Source: Parasutterella secunda
Lineage (GTDB): Bacteria; Pseudomonadota; Gammaproteobacteria; Burkholderiales; Burkholderiaceae_F
Direction of reading: 5' to 3'
DNA: 64,000 bases
NCBI RefSeq assembly: GCF_016901835.1
Contig: NZ_JACJKX010000001.1
Coordinates: forward strand, 62,001 to 126,000
In this document: in pieces, positions 1-10,039 of the stretch
Layout: each line of letters opens with the position of its first letter
How positions within the stretch are numbered: position 1 is the first letter of the stretch
The notes under the pieces: generated by a model
Told to the model about the DNA's origin: nothing
What the model saw: the letters and a program-made list of their open reading frames with translations, nothing else
The model's database searches: none
Translations under genes and position numbers: made by a program

Positions 1-167
1 TGTGTAAAGAACTCACTCAAAGCAGCTTAGCTGAAATCGGTGAACGTTTCGGTAAGAGGGATCACACGACGGTTTTACACGGGGTGAAAAAAATTACGGA
101 CGCTAGAACAAAAGATAAAGATCTGAATTATCAAATTCACGTTCTAGAACAAATGCTTAAGAACTAA
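1..167 (+). CDS. dnaA: DnaA, chromosomal replication initiator (C-terminal fragment)
   Basis: Only the last 54 codons lie in the window; the gene runs off the left edge. The readable frame begins at base 3 and stops with TAA at 165-167. It shows the helix-turn-helix of DnaA domain IV, including the signature [15 protein letters not shown], a slight variant of the usual [11 protein letters not shown] box-recognition motif. DnaA is the AAA+ ATPase that binds TTATCCACA boxes and opens the origin. It is followed by dnaN and gyrB, the classic replication gene order. Identification is secure, although only domain IV is visible. Confidence 0.95.
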   Translation, partial: CKELTQSSLAEIGERFGKRDHTTVLHGVKKITDARTKDKDLNYQIHVLEQMLKN

Positions 168-232
168 GCCAAAATGACTTGAAGGAACTTCCCAATTCAA
201 GGAAAAATTCACTAAAATTGGGAGGTTAAACA

Positions 233-268
233 ATGGATAATGCGTCCGATTTTCGGACAAATTTATAA
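233..268 (+). CDS. Possible 11-codon leader ORF ahead of dnaN
   Basis: An ATG at 233 opens an 11-residue frame (MDNASDFRTNL) closed by TAA at 266-268, twelve bases before the dnaN ATG. It has a better Shine-Dalgarno than dnaN itself: TGGGAGG at 219-225, about eight bases from the ATG. An inverted repeat (CCCAATT at 191-197 against AATTGGG around 216-222) could hide that site, and GTCCG/CGGAC forms a small hairpin inside the ORF. It could be a translational-coupling or regulatory leader peptide. It could equally be chance, since nothing proves translation. Confidence 0.3.
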   Translation: MDNASDFRTNL

Positions 269-279
269 AGGATAAGGGA

Positions 280-1398
280 ATGCTAATCATCAAGAGCCCG
301 CGGGAAGCTTTCGCAACTCCGGTCCAGGTTGTCAGCGGTATTGTCGGTAAGCAACGTCAAACATTGCCTATTTTGTCCAATATTTTGATTTCCAAGGTCG
401 GCTCGCGTGTTGATTTCACCGCCACTGATTTGGACATCGAAATTAAGACTTTTGCCGATATTGGTGCAGAGGGCCCGGATGTGAGCGTAACGGTTGATGC
501 CGCTAAGTTGCAAAGTTTAATCAGCGCTCTCAATCACGGCTCGGAAGTAACGCTTTCGCAACCCAATCAATCTGATCCTACGGTAGAGTTGAAACAGGGA
601 AAAAGTACCTTCAGATTGAATACGTTACCCGCCGATGAGTTTCCTAATCGTCCTGAAGCTCAATTTACGCAAACATTTACGATTCCTGCCAATAAGATTC
701 GTCACTTGTTGCAGCTCGTTCACTTCTCGATGGCGCAACAAGATATTCGCTATTTCCTTAATGGAATGCTTCTTTCCATTGAAGGGGATGTCATTCGTGT
801 TGTGACTACCGACGGACATCGTTTGGCTTACTGTGAAGGTAAATTAGAAGCTCCCTTATCTGAAAATATCCAGTGCATCGTCCCCCGTCGGACCGTGATG
901 GAAATGCTTCGACTCATTCCGGATAATGAGGAAAATATTACTATCTCGGTATCAGCTGCTGAAATCAGAATTAACTGGAGCAACATTACTTTGTCTTCAA
1001 AATTAGTCGAAGGCAAGTTCCCTGATTACAACCGAGTCATTCCTTTAAATAACAACAACATATTTGTTGTTAAGCGTGAGGTGTTGTTGGCTGCACTGAA
1101 GCGTACGGCAATTCTTGCAAACGCAAAATTGCGTGGTGTTAAATGGGAAATTAAGAACAATTCTTTAACGATTCAAAGCACAAACTCCGATCAGGAAGAG
1201 GCTAAGGACGTTTTAGATATTGATTACAACGGTATCGATATTGAGATTGGTTTCAACCTCATGTATTTGCAAGATGTTTTGAACAATCTTCGTAGCGAAG
1301 AAGTTCAATTTGCACTGCATAGCAATACCGGTGCGATGCTAATTACTATGCCTGAAAATAATTCCTTTAAATATGTTGTGATGCCAATGCGCACCTAA
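280..1398 (+). CDS. dnaN: DNA polymerase III beta subunit (sliding clamp)
   Basis: 372 residues, the usual length of a bacterial beta clamp (E. coli 366). The protein should form the ring-shaped dimer that tethers DNA polymerase III to DNA and recruits repair and regulatory partners. Three repeated clamp folds span roughly residues 1-120, 130-245 and 250-372. The central stretch TTDGHRLAYCEG and the C-terminal VMPMRT ending (the usual end is MPMR(L/M)) are typical. The ATG at 280 is preceded by AAGGATAAGGGA. It follows dnaA by 112 bases and precedes gyrB, in the standard order. Confidence 0.97.
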   Translation: MLIIKSPREAFATPVQVVSGIVGKQRQTLPILSNILISKVGSRVDFTATDLDIEIKTFADIGAEGPDVSVTVDAAKLQSLISALNHGSEVTLSQPNQSDPTVELKQGKSTFRLNTLPADEFPNRPEAQFTQTFTIPANKIRHLLQLVHFSMAQQDIRYFLNGMLLSIEGDVIRVVTTDGHRLAYCEGKLEAPLSENIQCIVPRRTVMEMLRLIPDNEENITISVSAAEIRINWSNITLSSKLVEGKFPDYNRVIPLNNNNIFVVKREVLLAALKRTAILANAKLRGVKWEIKNNSLTIQSTNSDQEEAKDVLDIDYNGIDIEIGFNLMYLQDVLNNLRSEEVQFALHSNTGAMLITMPENNSFKYVVMPMRT

Positions 1399-1427
1399 TG
1401 GTGGGACTTTGGTTTTCGCAACGTGCA

Positions 1428-1461
1428 CACACCCGCTCTGAATACCTTTAGAGCGGGTGTG
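1428..1461 (+). terminator. Strong hairpin between dnaN and gyrB
   Basis: A 12-base stem, CACACCCGCTCT at 1428-1439 paired with AGAGCGGGTGTG at 1450-1461, encloses a 10-base loop just after the dnaN stop. There is no run of T after the stem (CTGACAATT follows), so it is not a canonical intrinsic terminator. It may act as an RNA-stability or processing element, or as a weak terminator. Confidence 0.45.
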
Positions 1462-1525
1462 CTGACAATTAAGAGTCTGATCTTTTGTAGTTTTATTCCG
1501 TTTTTTAGCGATTTTAGAGAAATAA

Positions 1526-4018
<2,493 letters not shown>

Positions 4019-4028
4019 TAACTGATTG

Positions 4029-4057
4029 ACGGGAGAGAGAAATCTCTCCCGTTTTTT
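4029..4057 (+). terminator. Rho-independent terminator of gyrB
   Basis: A perfect 10-base stem, ACGGGAGAGA (4029-4038) and TCTCTCCCGT (4043-4052), with a GAAA tetraloop is followed by a T run. This is a textbook intrinsic terminator 10 bases after the gyrB stop. It also argues against any start codon for the next gene upstream of this point. Confidence 0.92.
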
Positions 4058-4070
4058 AAAGGACAAGACA

Positions 4071-5042
4071 ATGCCTGACAGTTCACATGAAAAATTAGTG
4101 GTAGCAGTCTCTAGCCGAGCTTTATTTGATCTTGAAGCCGAACATAAAATTTTTGAAGATCAAGGGATCGAAGCTTACCGAGAGTATCAGGTTAAGCACG
4201 CTCGGACACCGCTCAATCCTGGTGTAGCCTTTCCGTTTGTCCGTCGCCTCTTGAGTTTGAATGAATACTTTCCGAAAGATAAAGAACCTTTTCGAGTAAT
4301 TGTCTTATCTAGAAACAGTCCTGAATCAGGCCAGCGTTTTTTTAATTCCTGCAAGTACTACAAACTGCCCATTCGTGGTGGAGCCTTTACTTCAGGCCAA
4401 CCGACTTTTCCGTACATGAAAGCATACGGGGCCTCACTCTTCTTAAGTGCAAACAGTAAAAGCGTCATCGAAGCCACACAAAAGGGGTATCCGGCCGGCC
4501 TGGTGCTTCCCTCGAAAGCACTTGATGACCAAAAAGATAAGGGGTTGAGAATCGCCTTTGACTTTGACGGAGTGGTGATTGATGATGACAGTGAAAAACA
4601 ATACAAAGAGTCCGGGCTGGAAGGTTTTCAAGATTATGAAAACAAGCATGTCGATTCTCCGCACAATGCTGGTCCTTTAACAGAATTATTTAAAAAACTG
4701 GCTTATTTCCAACAGTTGGATATGCAAAGACGAGGGAAAGAGGATCCGTATTATCAACCGGTTATTCGAATTTCCATTGTTACCTCCAGAGGGGCTCCGA
4801 GTGAAGAAAGATTGATTACTACGTTAAAGAGTTGGGGGATGAATGCCGCCGAACTCTTTTTAATGGATGGGATGCCAAAGCAGTTTGTTCTTGAACAACT
4901 CAAACCGCATATTTTCTTTGATGATCAAATTCAACACTTGCAATCTGCAGCTCACGCTGTTCCAAGTGTTTTGATTCCCTTCGGCGTTACTCGAGAGAAT
5001 TCCGTTAAAACTCTGATGCAGACAACTGATATTCAGAGGTAG
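4071..5042 (+). CDS. Cytosolic 5'-nucleotidase family protein
   Basis: 323 residues from the ATG at 4071, chosen because it is preceded by AAAGGAC and because the in-frame alternative at 4026 lies ahead of the gyrB terminator. The sequence matches the 5-nucleotidase family (PF06189), which dephosphorylates nucleoside monophosphates. Visible landmarks are an early VAVSSRALFDLE, a central AFDFDGVVIDDDSE that looks like the HAD nucleophile motif DxDGV, and a late ILFFDDQIQH-type acidic motif (HIFFDDQIQH). No signal peptide is present. It lies between the gyrB terminator and the candidate origin. The family call is fairly sure; the substrate is unknown. Confidence 0.8.
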   Translation: MPDSSHEKLVVAVSSRALFDLEAEHKIFEDQGIEAYREYQVKHARTPLNPGVAFPFVRRLLSLNEYFPKDKEPFRVIVLSRNSPESGQRFFNSCKYYKLPIRGGAFTSGQPTFPYMKAYGASLFLSANSKSVIEATQKGYPAGLVLPSKALDDQKDKGLRIAFDFDGVVIDDDSEKQYKESGLEGFQDYENKHVDSPHNAGPLTELFKKLAYFQQLDMQRRGKEDPYYQPVIRISIVTSRGAPSEERLITTLKSWGMNAAELFLMDGMPKQFVLEQLKPHIFFDDQIQHLQSAAHAVPSVLIPFGVTRENSVKTLMQTTDIQR

Positions 5043-5617
5043 ACTTTATCCACAAAGTTATCCACCGATTTAAACCGCTTGAAACCCCTGTAAATTCAGG
5101 GGTTTCATATTTAATAATCAGTATTTTGAGTTTTATTTGTCCATTTAAAAAAACTTTATAAATCAATAAGTTAAAAACAACTATCAGAATTATGAGGGTT
5201 ATTGTTTTTATATTGGAATAACAAATACTTACAGAACTTATTCCGATTAATTCACAAAGTTATCCACAATTTAATTGACAATAGATTCGATGAAATGAGG
5301 TAGTAGTTTAGTGTGTTTATGTTATGAGGCGTTAAAAAGAGATTATTGAATTATTCTTTTTATATTAAATTAATAATCGTAATAATAAGAAAGGGATTTT
5401 TTGTTGATAAATACCATTTCTATTTATATTTCATATAGTTAGCTTGTTAATATTTATCTTGATTTTTATGTTAAAAGAGATAGGATTGTCTGTTGAATGT
5501 TGTGGATAACTTTTTAGAAAATTTTCCTTTCTCTCACTTATCCACAATTTCAATACACTATTCACATTTTTATTCTCAACTTATGCACATGGGTTTGACA
5601 CACTACACATACTTTTA
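5043..5617. other. oriC: Candidate chromosomal replication origin (oriC)
   Basis: This non-coding stretch is strikingly AT-rich, above all at 5107-5470, and carries clustered DnaA boxes. Perfect TTATCCACA occurs at 5046-5054, 5260-5268 and 5538-5546, and its reverse complement TGTGGATAA at 5501-5509. One-mismatch copies are TTATCCACC at 5058-5066 and TTATGCACA at 5581-5589. The AT tract at 5340-5400 could be the unwinding element, and TAGTAG near 5300 resembles DnaA-trio repeats close to the box at 5260. The neighbourhood (dnaA-dnaN-gyrB) fits. An unusual point is that it lies downstream of gyrB and one further gene rather than beside dnaA; the region upstream of dnaA is not visible, so a second box cluster cannot be excluded. 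Confidence 0.75.
5081..5112 (+). terminator. Hairpin terminator after the 5'-nucleotidase gene
   Basis: A perfect 10-base stem, GAAACCCCTG (5081-5090) and CAGGGGTTTC (5097-5106), with loop TAAATT is followed by ATATTTAAT. The T tract is weak but the stem is strong and lies 38 bases after the stop codon, so termination is likely. Confidence 0.65.
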
Positions 5618-5659
5618 ATGGGCTATACTGAAAACAAACCAATTTTGGGGCTAATCATT

Positions 5660-6364
5660 ATGCGTATTCGATCTTTAGTTTTATCCTTTTCAGCGCTTGC
5701 ATTAGGCGTTACCGCCTTAAGCGGATGTGTGCCGGTATTAATAGGCGGGGCCGTCGGAACTACGGCTTTTGTTACCACAGACCGCCGGACAACCGGTGCG
5801 CAAATGGCCGATGAAGTAATGGAAAAAAGAATTCACTACGAAATCAGCCAGGCTATTCCGAATAATTTGCATTTGACGGTCACGTCCTATAATCGCCGAA
5901 TTTTGTTAACAGGTGAAGTCGGTACGGAAAGTGATAAGTTAACAGCTCAAAGAGTGGCACAAAATAGTCTTGAAGTAAGTGCTGTTGTTAATGAATTGAT
6001 GGTGGGACCGGTGAGTTCTGTGGGGCAGCGAATGTCAGATTCAACATTAGCTGGAAAAGTAAGAACTCAGTTGGTGGCGACCTCCGGTGTCTCCTTAAAT
6101 CAAATGAAGGTTACGGTTGACCGTGGAATTGTCTATTTGATGGGATTGGTCACTCAGGAAGAGGCACAGAAAGCGGCCGATATTGCCTCCCGCGTCTCGG
6201 GGGTTAAGTCGGTTGTCACTGTGTTTGATATTTTGACCGATCGTGAGGTTAAGGAGCGCCTGAAGTTAATTTCTCAGCAAAAAGAACCAACTCCGAGCTA
6301 CACCACTTCCAATAATATTGTTGACGAGTCTTCAACCTCCTCGACTGAAGTTCGGTTACAGTAA
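5660..6364 (+). CDS. BON-domain outer-membrane lipoprotein (DolP/YraP-like)
   Basis: 234 residues from the ATG at 5660. The upstream in-frame ATG at 5618 is less likely because a TATACT -10-like box lies at 5624-5629 and the lipoprotein signal begins at the second ATG. The signal ends in lipobox LSGC with Cys23 as the lipidated residue. Two BON domains follow, near residues 60-125 and 135-205 (RRILLTGEVGTESD and RGIVYLMGLVTQEEA are the paired strands). Such proteins sit in the inner leaflet of the outer membrane and help maintain envelope integrity. The tail is Ser/Thr-rich. The ABC importer genes follow 20 bases downstream, but a functional link is not evident. Confidence 0.85.
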   Translation: MRIRSLVLSFSALALGVTALSGCVPVLIGGAVGTTAFVTTDRRTTGAQMADEVMEKRIHYEISQAIPNNLHLTVTSYNRRILLTGEVGTESDKLTAQRVAQNSLEVSAVVNELMVGPVSSVGQRMSDSTLAGKVRTQLVATSGVSLNQMKVTVDRGIVYLMGLVTQEEAQKAADIASRVSGVKSVVTVFDILTDREVKERLKLISQQKEPTPSYTTSNNIVDESSTSSTEVRLQ

Positions 6365-6384
6365 TTTTTTATTCGGAAGAGCTC

Positions 6385-7131
6385 GTGCGTTCAATTGTTT
6401 TAAGTATTTGGATGCCTGTGGCACTTTTCGTGCTTTGGGGATTAGCTTCGGCCTTTTCCTGGGTTAATCCCTATTTATTGCCTAGTCCAGGCAGTGTCTA
6501 TTCGGCATTTATTGAGCTCGTCAAGGATGGAACATTATTTGATCATGTAGGGGCTAGTCTAGGAAGAGCTTTCGGTGGATATTTAGCGGCTGCCTGTTTT
6601 GCTCTGCCGATGGGTTATTTTTTTGCAAAATATGAATCTCTTCATGTTCAATCGCGTTTAGTTTTAGAAAGTTTGCGGATGATTCCCCCCTTGTCATTAA
6701 TTCCTTTGTTGATTTTATGGCTCGGAATAGGGGAGTTGGCTAAGTTGACGATTGTGCTGTTGGCCAGTTTTTTTCCGATTTACCTCAATGCTTACAGTGG
6801 TTTCAAGCAATTGGACTACCGCTACGGTGAATTGGCTAAAACACTCAATCTGAATACTTTTGAAAAAATTCGTCACATAGAATTTCCAGGTGCTTTACCG
6901 GCTGTATTTACCGGCTTACGCCTGGGCTTCGGTTATAGCTGGCGTGCCTTGGTCAGTGCAGAGTTAATTGCCGCGTCTTCCGGTCTCGGATATTTGATTT
7001 CGGATGCTTCTGAGATGGCTCGAACGGACCAGGTTTTTGTGGGTATTTTAATGATTGCTGTTTTAGGGATAATCGGTGATACGCTTTTTCAAAGAGCAAT
7101 TCGAAAAGTTGCGCCGTGGAGTGTGAAATGA
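6385..7131 (+). CDS. ABC transporter permease, SsuC/TauC family
   Basis: 248 residues, GTG start at 6385 with GGAAGA upstream. Inner-membrane permease of a nitrate/sulfonate/taurine-type importer. The N-terminal half has LPSPGSVYSAF, typical of this family, several hydrophobic segments, and the EAA-like cytoplasmic loop around ELAKTLNLNTFEKIRHIEFPGALPAVFTG (read here in two overlapping parts) that contacts the ATPase. It is followed by its ATPase with a four-base overlap and then by the binding protein, so three genes make a complete importer. Substrate could be an aliphatic sulfonate, taurine, nitrate or a thiamine precursor; no catabolic genes adjoin to decide. Confidence 0.88.
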   Translation: MRSIVLSIWMPVALFVLWGLASAFSWVNPYLLPSPGSVYSAFIELVKDGTLFDHVGASLGRAFGGYLAAACFALPMGYFFAKYESLHVQSRLVLESLRMIPPLSLIPLLILWLGIGELAKLTIVLLASFFPIYLNAYSGFKQLDYRYGELAKTLNLNTFEKIRHIEFPGALPAVFTGLRLGFGYSWRALVSAELIAASSGLGYLISDASEMARTDQVFVGILMIAVLGIIGDTLFQRAIRKVAPWSVK

Positions 7132-7838
7132 GCGCGGTGAGTTTACGCAATGTCAGTTTTCGTTATCCCGGACATGACAATTGGATATTGAATAATTTCT
7201 CCCTTGAGATTAAAGAGCAAAAAGTACTGGCGATCATAGGCAAAAGCGGTTGCGGTAAAAGCACTTTGATACGTCTGATTGCTGGTTTGCTTCAACCCAA
7301 TGAGGGGATCATCACAACGCAGTCCTCGCATCAACTTGGGATGGTTTTTCAAGATCCGAGATTGCTGCCTTGGAAAACCGTTTTTGAAAATGTTGCTCTT
7401 CCTATTCGCAATGAATCGATTGAATATCAAAAGCGTATTGTCAGAGAAGTGTTGGAACTGGTGGGGTTAAGCCATACAGAATCCTATTATCCATCTGAAC
7501 TTTCCGGCGGTATGGCCCAAAGGGCAGCTTTAGCCCGTGCTTTGGTTCAATCTCCCGATATATTATTAATGGATGAACCTTTTGGGGCTCTCGATGCGAT
7601 TACTCGAGCTCAAATTCAAATGGATTTTGAGAAGATACAGCAAACAAAAAAGATGACCGTTGTTTTAATTACTCACGAAGTGAACGAGGCTGTTCGTTTG
7701 GCTGATCAAGTATTGGTCTTGGGTAATACAAAAATTTTGGATGCATTGTCTGTAGATTTGCCTCATCCCAGAGCTGTCACGGATTTGCATGTTATCCAAT
7801 ATGCTGCGAACGTATTGAATTTATTAACAAACTCTTGA
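7128..7838 (+). CDS. ABC transporter ATP-binding protein, SsuB/TauB family
   Basis: 236 residues from the ATG at 7128, which overlaps the permease stop (ATGA) and has GGAG upstream. ATPase of the importer. It shows Walker A GKSGCGKST (about residue 39), the Q-loop MVFQDPRLLPW characteristic of the nitrate/sulfonate subfamily, signature LSGGMAQRAALARAL, Walker B ILLMDEPFGALD and switch H in LITHEVNEA. All catalytic residues are intact. It is translationally coupled to the permease and 13 bases from the binding-protein gene. Confidence 0.92.
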   Translation: MSAVSLRNVSFRYPGHDNWILNNFSLEIKEQKVLAIIGKSGCGKSTLIRLIAGLLQPNEGIITTQSSHQLGMVFQDPRLLPWKTVFENVALPIRNESIEYQKRIVREVLELVGLSHTESYYPSELSGGMAQRAALARALVQSPDILLMDEPFGALDAITRAQIQMDFEKIQQTKKMTVVLITHEVNEAVRLADQVLVLGNTKILDALSVDLPHPRAVTDLHVIQYAANVLNLLTNS

Positions 7839-7851
7839 TAAGAGGTTCAAG

Positions 7852-8799
7852 ATGAAATTGAAAAAATTACTCATGGTTAGCGCTATGGTCTTAACAGGAT
7901 CGCTCATGAGTGCAGTAGAGGCTGCACCGGACCAGATCAATATTGCCTATGTGAAAGATCCTTTCAACCTTCAAAACATTGTGATGAAACAGCATCAGTC
8001 TTTGGAGAAGGAATTTCAAAAAGACGGTATTAAGATCAATTGGGTATCGATTAATTCCGGCGCTCAACAAGCTCAGGCCATGGCTGCAGGGTCATTGGAT
8101 GTCAGCGCAGTGATGAATACGGCTTCTTTGTTAATGGCCAACGGAGCCGGAAATAAAGTTTTGGTGGCTACCGGGGTGGCCCGTCCGACTCAAGTATTTG
8201 CGGTTGTCGGGAAAGCCGGACAGCAGATGAAGATTGAGGACTTAAAGGGCAAAAAGGTTGCCGGTCCTAAAGGCACGGTCTTGCACCAAGTCTTAGTGGC
8301 AGCTTTAAAGTCAAAAGGCATGAGCATCAATGATGTCGAATTTATTCAGATGGATCCCAGCAAAGCCTATGCTGCTTTAATGGGTAAACATGTTGATGCT
8401 GCACTGCTGGCTGCTTCTTTAATTATTAAGTCCAATCAAGCTGGTGCTAAAACAGTGGTTACGGCTGACGGTTTAGTTAATCCGTTATTGGTCATGGCTG
8501 TCAGTGAAAAATTTGCCAAAGAAAATTCAGCTTTATTGGAAAGAATCGTTAAGGTCCATCGTCAAACAACCAAATGGATTTACGAAAACTATGATCAAGC
8601 CATCGCAATGGGTGCAAAAGAAGCGGGTGTGAGCTTGCAGGATGCAGACAAGTTGGCTAAGTGGAGTCATTATTTCGATGTCATCACCGATGAAGATTTG
8701 CAAAGCTTAAAGTCCGATCAGGCTTTCTTGCTTGAAAACGATATGATGCAAAATAAGGTCAATACTGATCAATTGGTATTGCCGATTGCTCGTCAATAG
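7852..8799 (+). CDS. ABC transporter substrate-binding protein, SsuA/NMT1-like
   Basis: 315 residues with a clear Sec signal peptide (MKLKKLLMVSAMVLTGSLMS, cleavage near VEAA). Periplasmic binding protein of the preceding permease and ATPase. The fold of the NMT1/SsuA class shows in INIAYVKDPFNLQNIV at the start, the hinge-side DVSAVMNTASLL, and LKGKKVAGPKGTVLHQVL, where this family contacts an anionic ligand. RBS is AGAGG ahead of the ATG. Its position as last gene of the operon is slightly unusual, since the binding protein often comes first. The ligand is not deducible. Confidence 0.88.
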   Translation: MKLKKLLMVSAMVLTGSLMSAVEAAPDQINIAYVKDPFNLQNIVMKQHQSLEKEFQKDGIKINWVSINSGAQQAQAMAAGSLDVSAVMNTASLLMANGAGNKVLVATGVARPTQVFAVVGKAGQQMKIEDLKGKKVAGPKGTVLHQVLVAALKSKGMSINDVEFIQMDPSKAYAALMGKHVDAALLAASLIIKSNQAGAKTVVTADGLVNPLLVMAVSEKFAKENSALLERIVKVHRQTTKWIYENYDQAIAMGAKEAGVSLQDADKLAKWSHYFDVITDEDLQSLKSDQAFLLENDMMQNKVNTDQLVLPIARQ

Positions 8800-8810
8800 T
8801 TTGTGTTATG

Positions 8811-8843
8811 TACATCGAAGCTTATGCTTCGATGTATATTTAT
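8811..8843. terminator. Shared hairpin between convergent binding-protein and menA genes
   Basis: An 11-base perfect stem, TACATCGAAGC (8811-8821) and GCTTCGATGTA (8826-8836), with loop TTAT is followed on the plus strand by TATTTATTTG. It lies between the two convergent genes and probably ends the importer operon. Confidence 0.7.
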
Positions 8844-9766
8844 TTGCTGAACCAAATCATATAAGCATGAATTAGAGCGCCTATTGTCAGTGTCAGCGCA
8901 AAGAGAACCTCTAGTTTTACGGTTGCAAACAGAGTGGAATTCAGTTCGTAACCACTTTTTGTCGTTAAATCCAACGGCAATTTCCAGGCTTTTATTAGGG
9001 TAATAAAGACCAGTAAATAGGGGTATCGTGTCCAATCCATGACCACAATACAAAGAATAAGGGCGTAGGGCGTAAAGAGCATAAGCCGATACGCAGCGAT
9101 TGTCAGAGACCTTCCCAATACAACAGCCATGGTATAGCGCTTTATTGATTCATCGTGTTCACGGTCCCTGAAATTATTGACGCATAAAACAGCCGCAGCA
9201 ATTAGACCTAGAGCACAACCGACAATCAAAATATTGACTGAAATATCCTGCACCTGAAGATAATATGTACCGGATGTAGCAACTAATCCGAAGAAAATAA
9301 AGACCACTATTTCGCCATAGGGGGAGTAGGCAATAGGTCTAGGTCCTCCCATGTAGAGATAAGCGGCTGCAATAGAAGCTAAGGTAATGAATAGAAAAAA
9401 CCAGTGTGTGAGATAGATGAAGTAAAGAGTTATGGCTATTCCGATAACCGCAGCAACACGAATGCCTAGCTCAACTTCTTTTATGCTCAGTAAACCTAAG
9501 GATGTTGCACGAGGCAACCCCTTTCGGTTAGATCGCTCGGCTTTTCTTTTAGTGTAACCGGCATCATTTTCCATATTGGTAATGGCTTGCATAACAATCG
9601 CTAACAAGCCGGTCAAAATGGCAGTGACGGGGGCAATAAAGCCGGTATCGGACAAACAAACCGCCAACGAAGCAAGAACAGGGGCAACAGCGACCCCAAA
9701 AGTCTTTGGACGAATAGCCAGCAACCAGGCACCGACAGAATGCGCAGCTACATTTTCCGGATTCAT
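8840..9766 (-). CDS. menA: UbiA-family prenyltransferase, MenA-like
   Basis: 308 residues with about eight or nine hydrophobic segments. MenA (1,4-dihydroxy-2-naphthoate polyprenyltransferase) attaches the isoprenoid tail in menaquinone synthesis. MenA-like landmarks are LLAIRPKTFGVAVAPV at the N-terminus, FFGLVATSGTYYLQ in the middle and the second diphosphate motif VNNFRDREHDES. The first motif is altered: N67-D68 is kept but the following Asp is Tyr71 and the usual GAD-T stretch is KAERSN. The protein may be divergent in substrate or geometry. Its start overlaps the DUF493 stop by one base, so the two are cotranscribed. The family is sure, the exact substrate moderately so. Confidence 0.75.
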   Translation of the reverse strand: MNPENVAAHSVGAWLLAIRPKTFGVAVAPVLASLAVCLSDTGFIAPVTAILTGLLAIVMQAITNMENDAGYTKRKAERSNRKGLPRATSLGLLSIKEVELGIRVAAVIGIAITLYFIYLTHWFFLFITLASIAAAYLYMGGPRPIAYSPYGEIVVFIFFGLVATSGTYYLQVQDISVNILIVGCALGLIAAAVLCVNNFRDREHDESIKRYTMAVVLGRSLTIAAYRLMLFTPYALILCIVVMDWTRYPYLLVFITLIKAWKLPLDLTTKSGYELNSTLFATVKLEVLFALTLTIGALIHAYMIWFSK

Positions 9767-10035
9767 TACAGTACAACCTTGACCATCGGATGATGCGTTA
9801 AAGCCATATAAATCGAGTCCAGTTGCTCCCGACTGGTAGCGTGTACAACAACGTGTAATGCTTCGTATCGACCTTGCTTACTCGGTCGCCTGGCAATGGT
9901 TTCAGGATTAAAAAGCGGGTCGAACTCTTTAACGAGTTCACCGACGGTTTTAGCAAACTCCGGGTCTGAAAATCCCATTACTTTGATGGGGAAATCACAA
10001 GGAAACTGCAGTAATTCTTTTTCTTGATTTGTCAT
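9766..10035 (-). CDS. DUF493 (YbeD-like) protein
   Basis: 89 residues from the ATG at 10035; the frame extends upstream but overlaps the dacA-like gene, and conservation begins at MTNQEKELLQFPCDFPIKVMG. DUF493 proteins are small alpha/beta ACT-like folds of unknown or suspected regulatory role. Family landmarks visible are CDFPIKVMG, RPSKQGRYEALHVVVHATS and the closing HHPMVKVVL. The gene sits directly downstream of the DacA homologue, as ybeD does in E. coli, which supports the orthology of both. Confidence 0.85.
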   Translation of the reverse strand: MTNQEKELLQFPCDFPIKVMGFSDPEFAKTVGELVKEFDPLFNPETIARRPSKQGRYEALHVVVHATSREQLDSIYMALTHHPMVKVVL

Positions 10036-10039
10036 ATCG

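Noticed and set aside
5340-5400. AT-rich tract as a possible CRISPR leader or repeat array
   Set aside because: No regularly spaced direct repeats are present; the tract fits an origin unwinding region.
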